Below are positions 14,896 to 14,938 of a stretch of DNA of 14,938 bases, in pieces. The first letter of the stretch is position 1, and every line of letters begins with the position of its first letter. The notes below the pieces were generated by a model. That model saw nothing but the letters and a program-made list of their open reading frames with translations, searched no databases and was not told where the DNA came from. Origin of the DNA: Desulfobulbaceae bacterium UBA5173 (GTDB taxonomy: Bacteria > Desulfobacterota > Desulfobulbia > Desulfobulbales > Desulfobulbaceae); contig DHWV01000021.1 in assembly GCA_002413355.1 (NCBI GenBank), positions 2,867 to 17,804 of the forward strand, read 5' to 3'. Made by a program: the position numbers and the translations under genes.

Positions 14896-14938
14896 GCGCA
14901 TATTTTTTAGATACAATAGGAGTTACGCAGTTGGTAAA
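14889..14938 (+). CDS. PIN-domain toxin (VapC-like), N-terminal fragment cut by window edge
   Basis: An ATG inside the end of the antitoxin gene opens a frame reading MVSAYFLDTIGVTQLV to the right edge. The FLDT segment in this position is the first strand of PIN domains, and its aspartate is the first catalytic metal-binding acid. PIN toxins cleave RNA, often tRNA or rRNA. Only 16 residues are visible, so the call relies on this motif and on the position right after a DUF104 antitoxin. The usual next residue pattern (DTSA) is DTIG here. Confidence 0.6.
   Translation, partial: MVSAYFLDTIGVTQLV

Overview
The window looks like a chromosomal segment of a Gram-negative bacterium. The best guess is a deltaproteobacterium of the Desulfobulbales type, possibly near the cable bacteria. 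That placement is inferred from gene content (ResB-type cytochrome c maturation, Liv transporter genes, a lipoprotein with a lipobox, CHAT and effector-associated domains) and from how the RlmH and ResB proteins read. No rRNA or tRNA is present to confirm it. Coding density is high and no gap between genes exceeds about 190 bases. Most of the window has moderate to high GC, but the membrane gene near the right end turns sharply AT-rich.

Left part (1-5711), housekeeping. The 3' end of a livF ATPase gene converges on a minus-strand group: a small HxxxCxxC protein gene, resB and prmC. A plus-strand manC (GDP-mannose synthesis) diverges from that group, and the two sides share a compact intergenic region with overlapping face-to-face promoter candidates. 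A lone livH permease gene follows manC, so the liv transporter genes are split.

Central and right part (5848-14429), the item of interest. Eight same-strand genes form a probable operon or two adjoining ones: (1) a lipoprotein fusing a solute-binding domain to a von Willebrand A domain with an intact MIDAS; (2) an XpaC-family membrane protein; (3) a second, related solute-binding protein on a membrane anchor; (4) TelA; (5) a CHAT caspase-like protease carrying a C-terminal effector-associated domain that resembles EAD11; (6) a 92-residue protein consisting of little but that domain; (7) an ABC ATPase whose N-terminal extension looks like a third, diverged copy; (8) a polytopic membrane protein that should be the transport partner. 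The proposed reading is a sensing module at the envelope (binding proteins, VWA, XpaC, TelA) joined to an effector module (CHAT protease plus ABC transporter) in which the repeated small domain acts as the connector. The two modules are separated by only 30 bases. The connection is inference; the individual families are mostly clear.

A 158-base gap between genes 1 and 2 holds four tandem 23-bp units that fold into hairpins. Right of the membrane gene lies the beginning of an rlmH gene, cut off after about 25 codons, then a likely promoter and a type II toxin-antitoxin pair (DUF104/AF2212-like antitoxin, PIN toxin) that runs off the window. The cut rlmH and the toxin-antitoxin pair suggest that this end of the cluster is a site of rearrangement.
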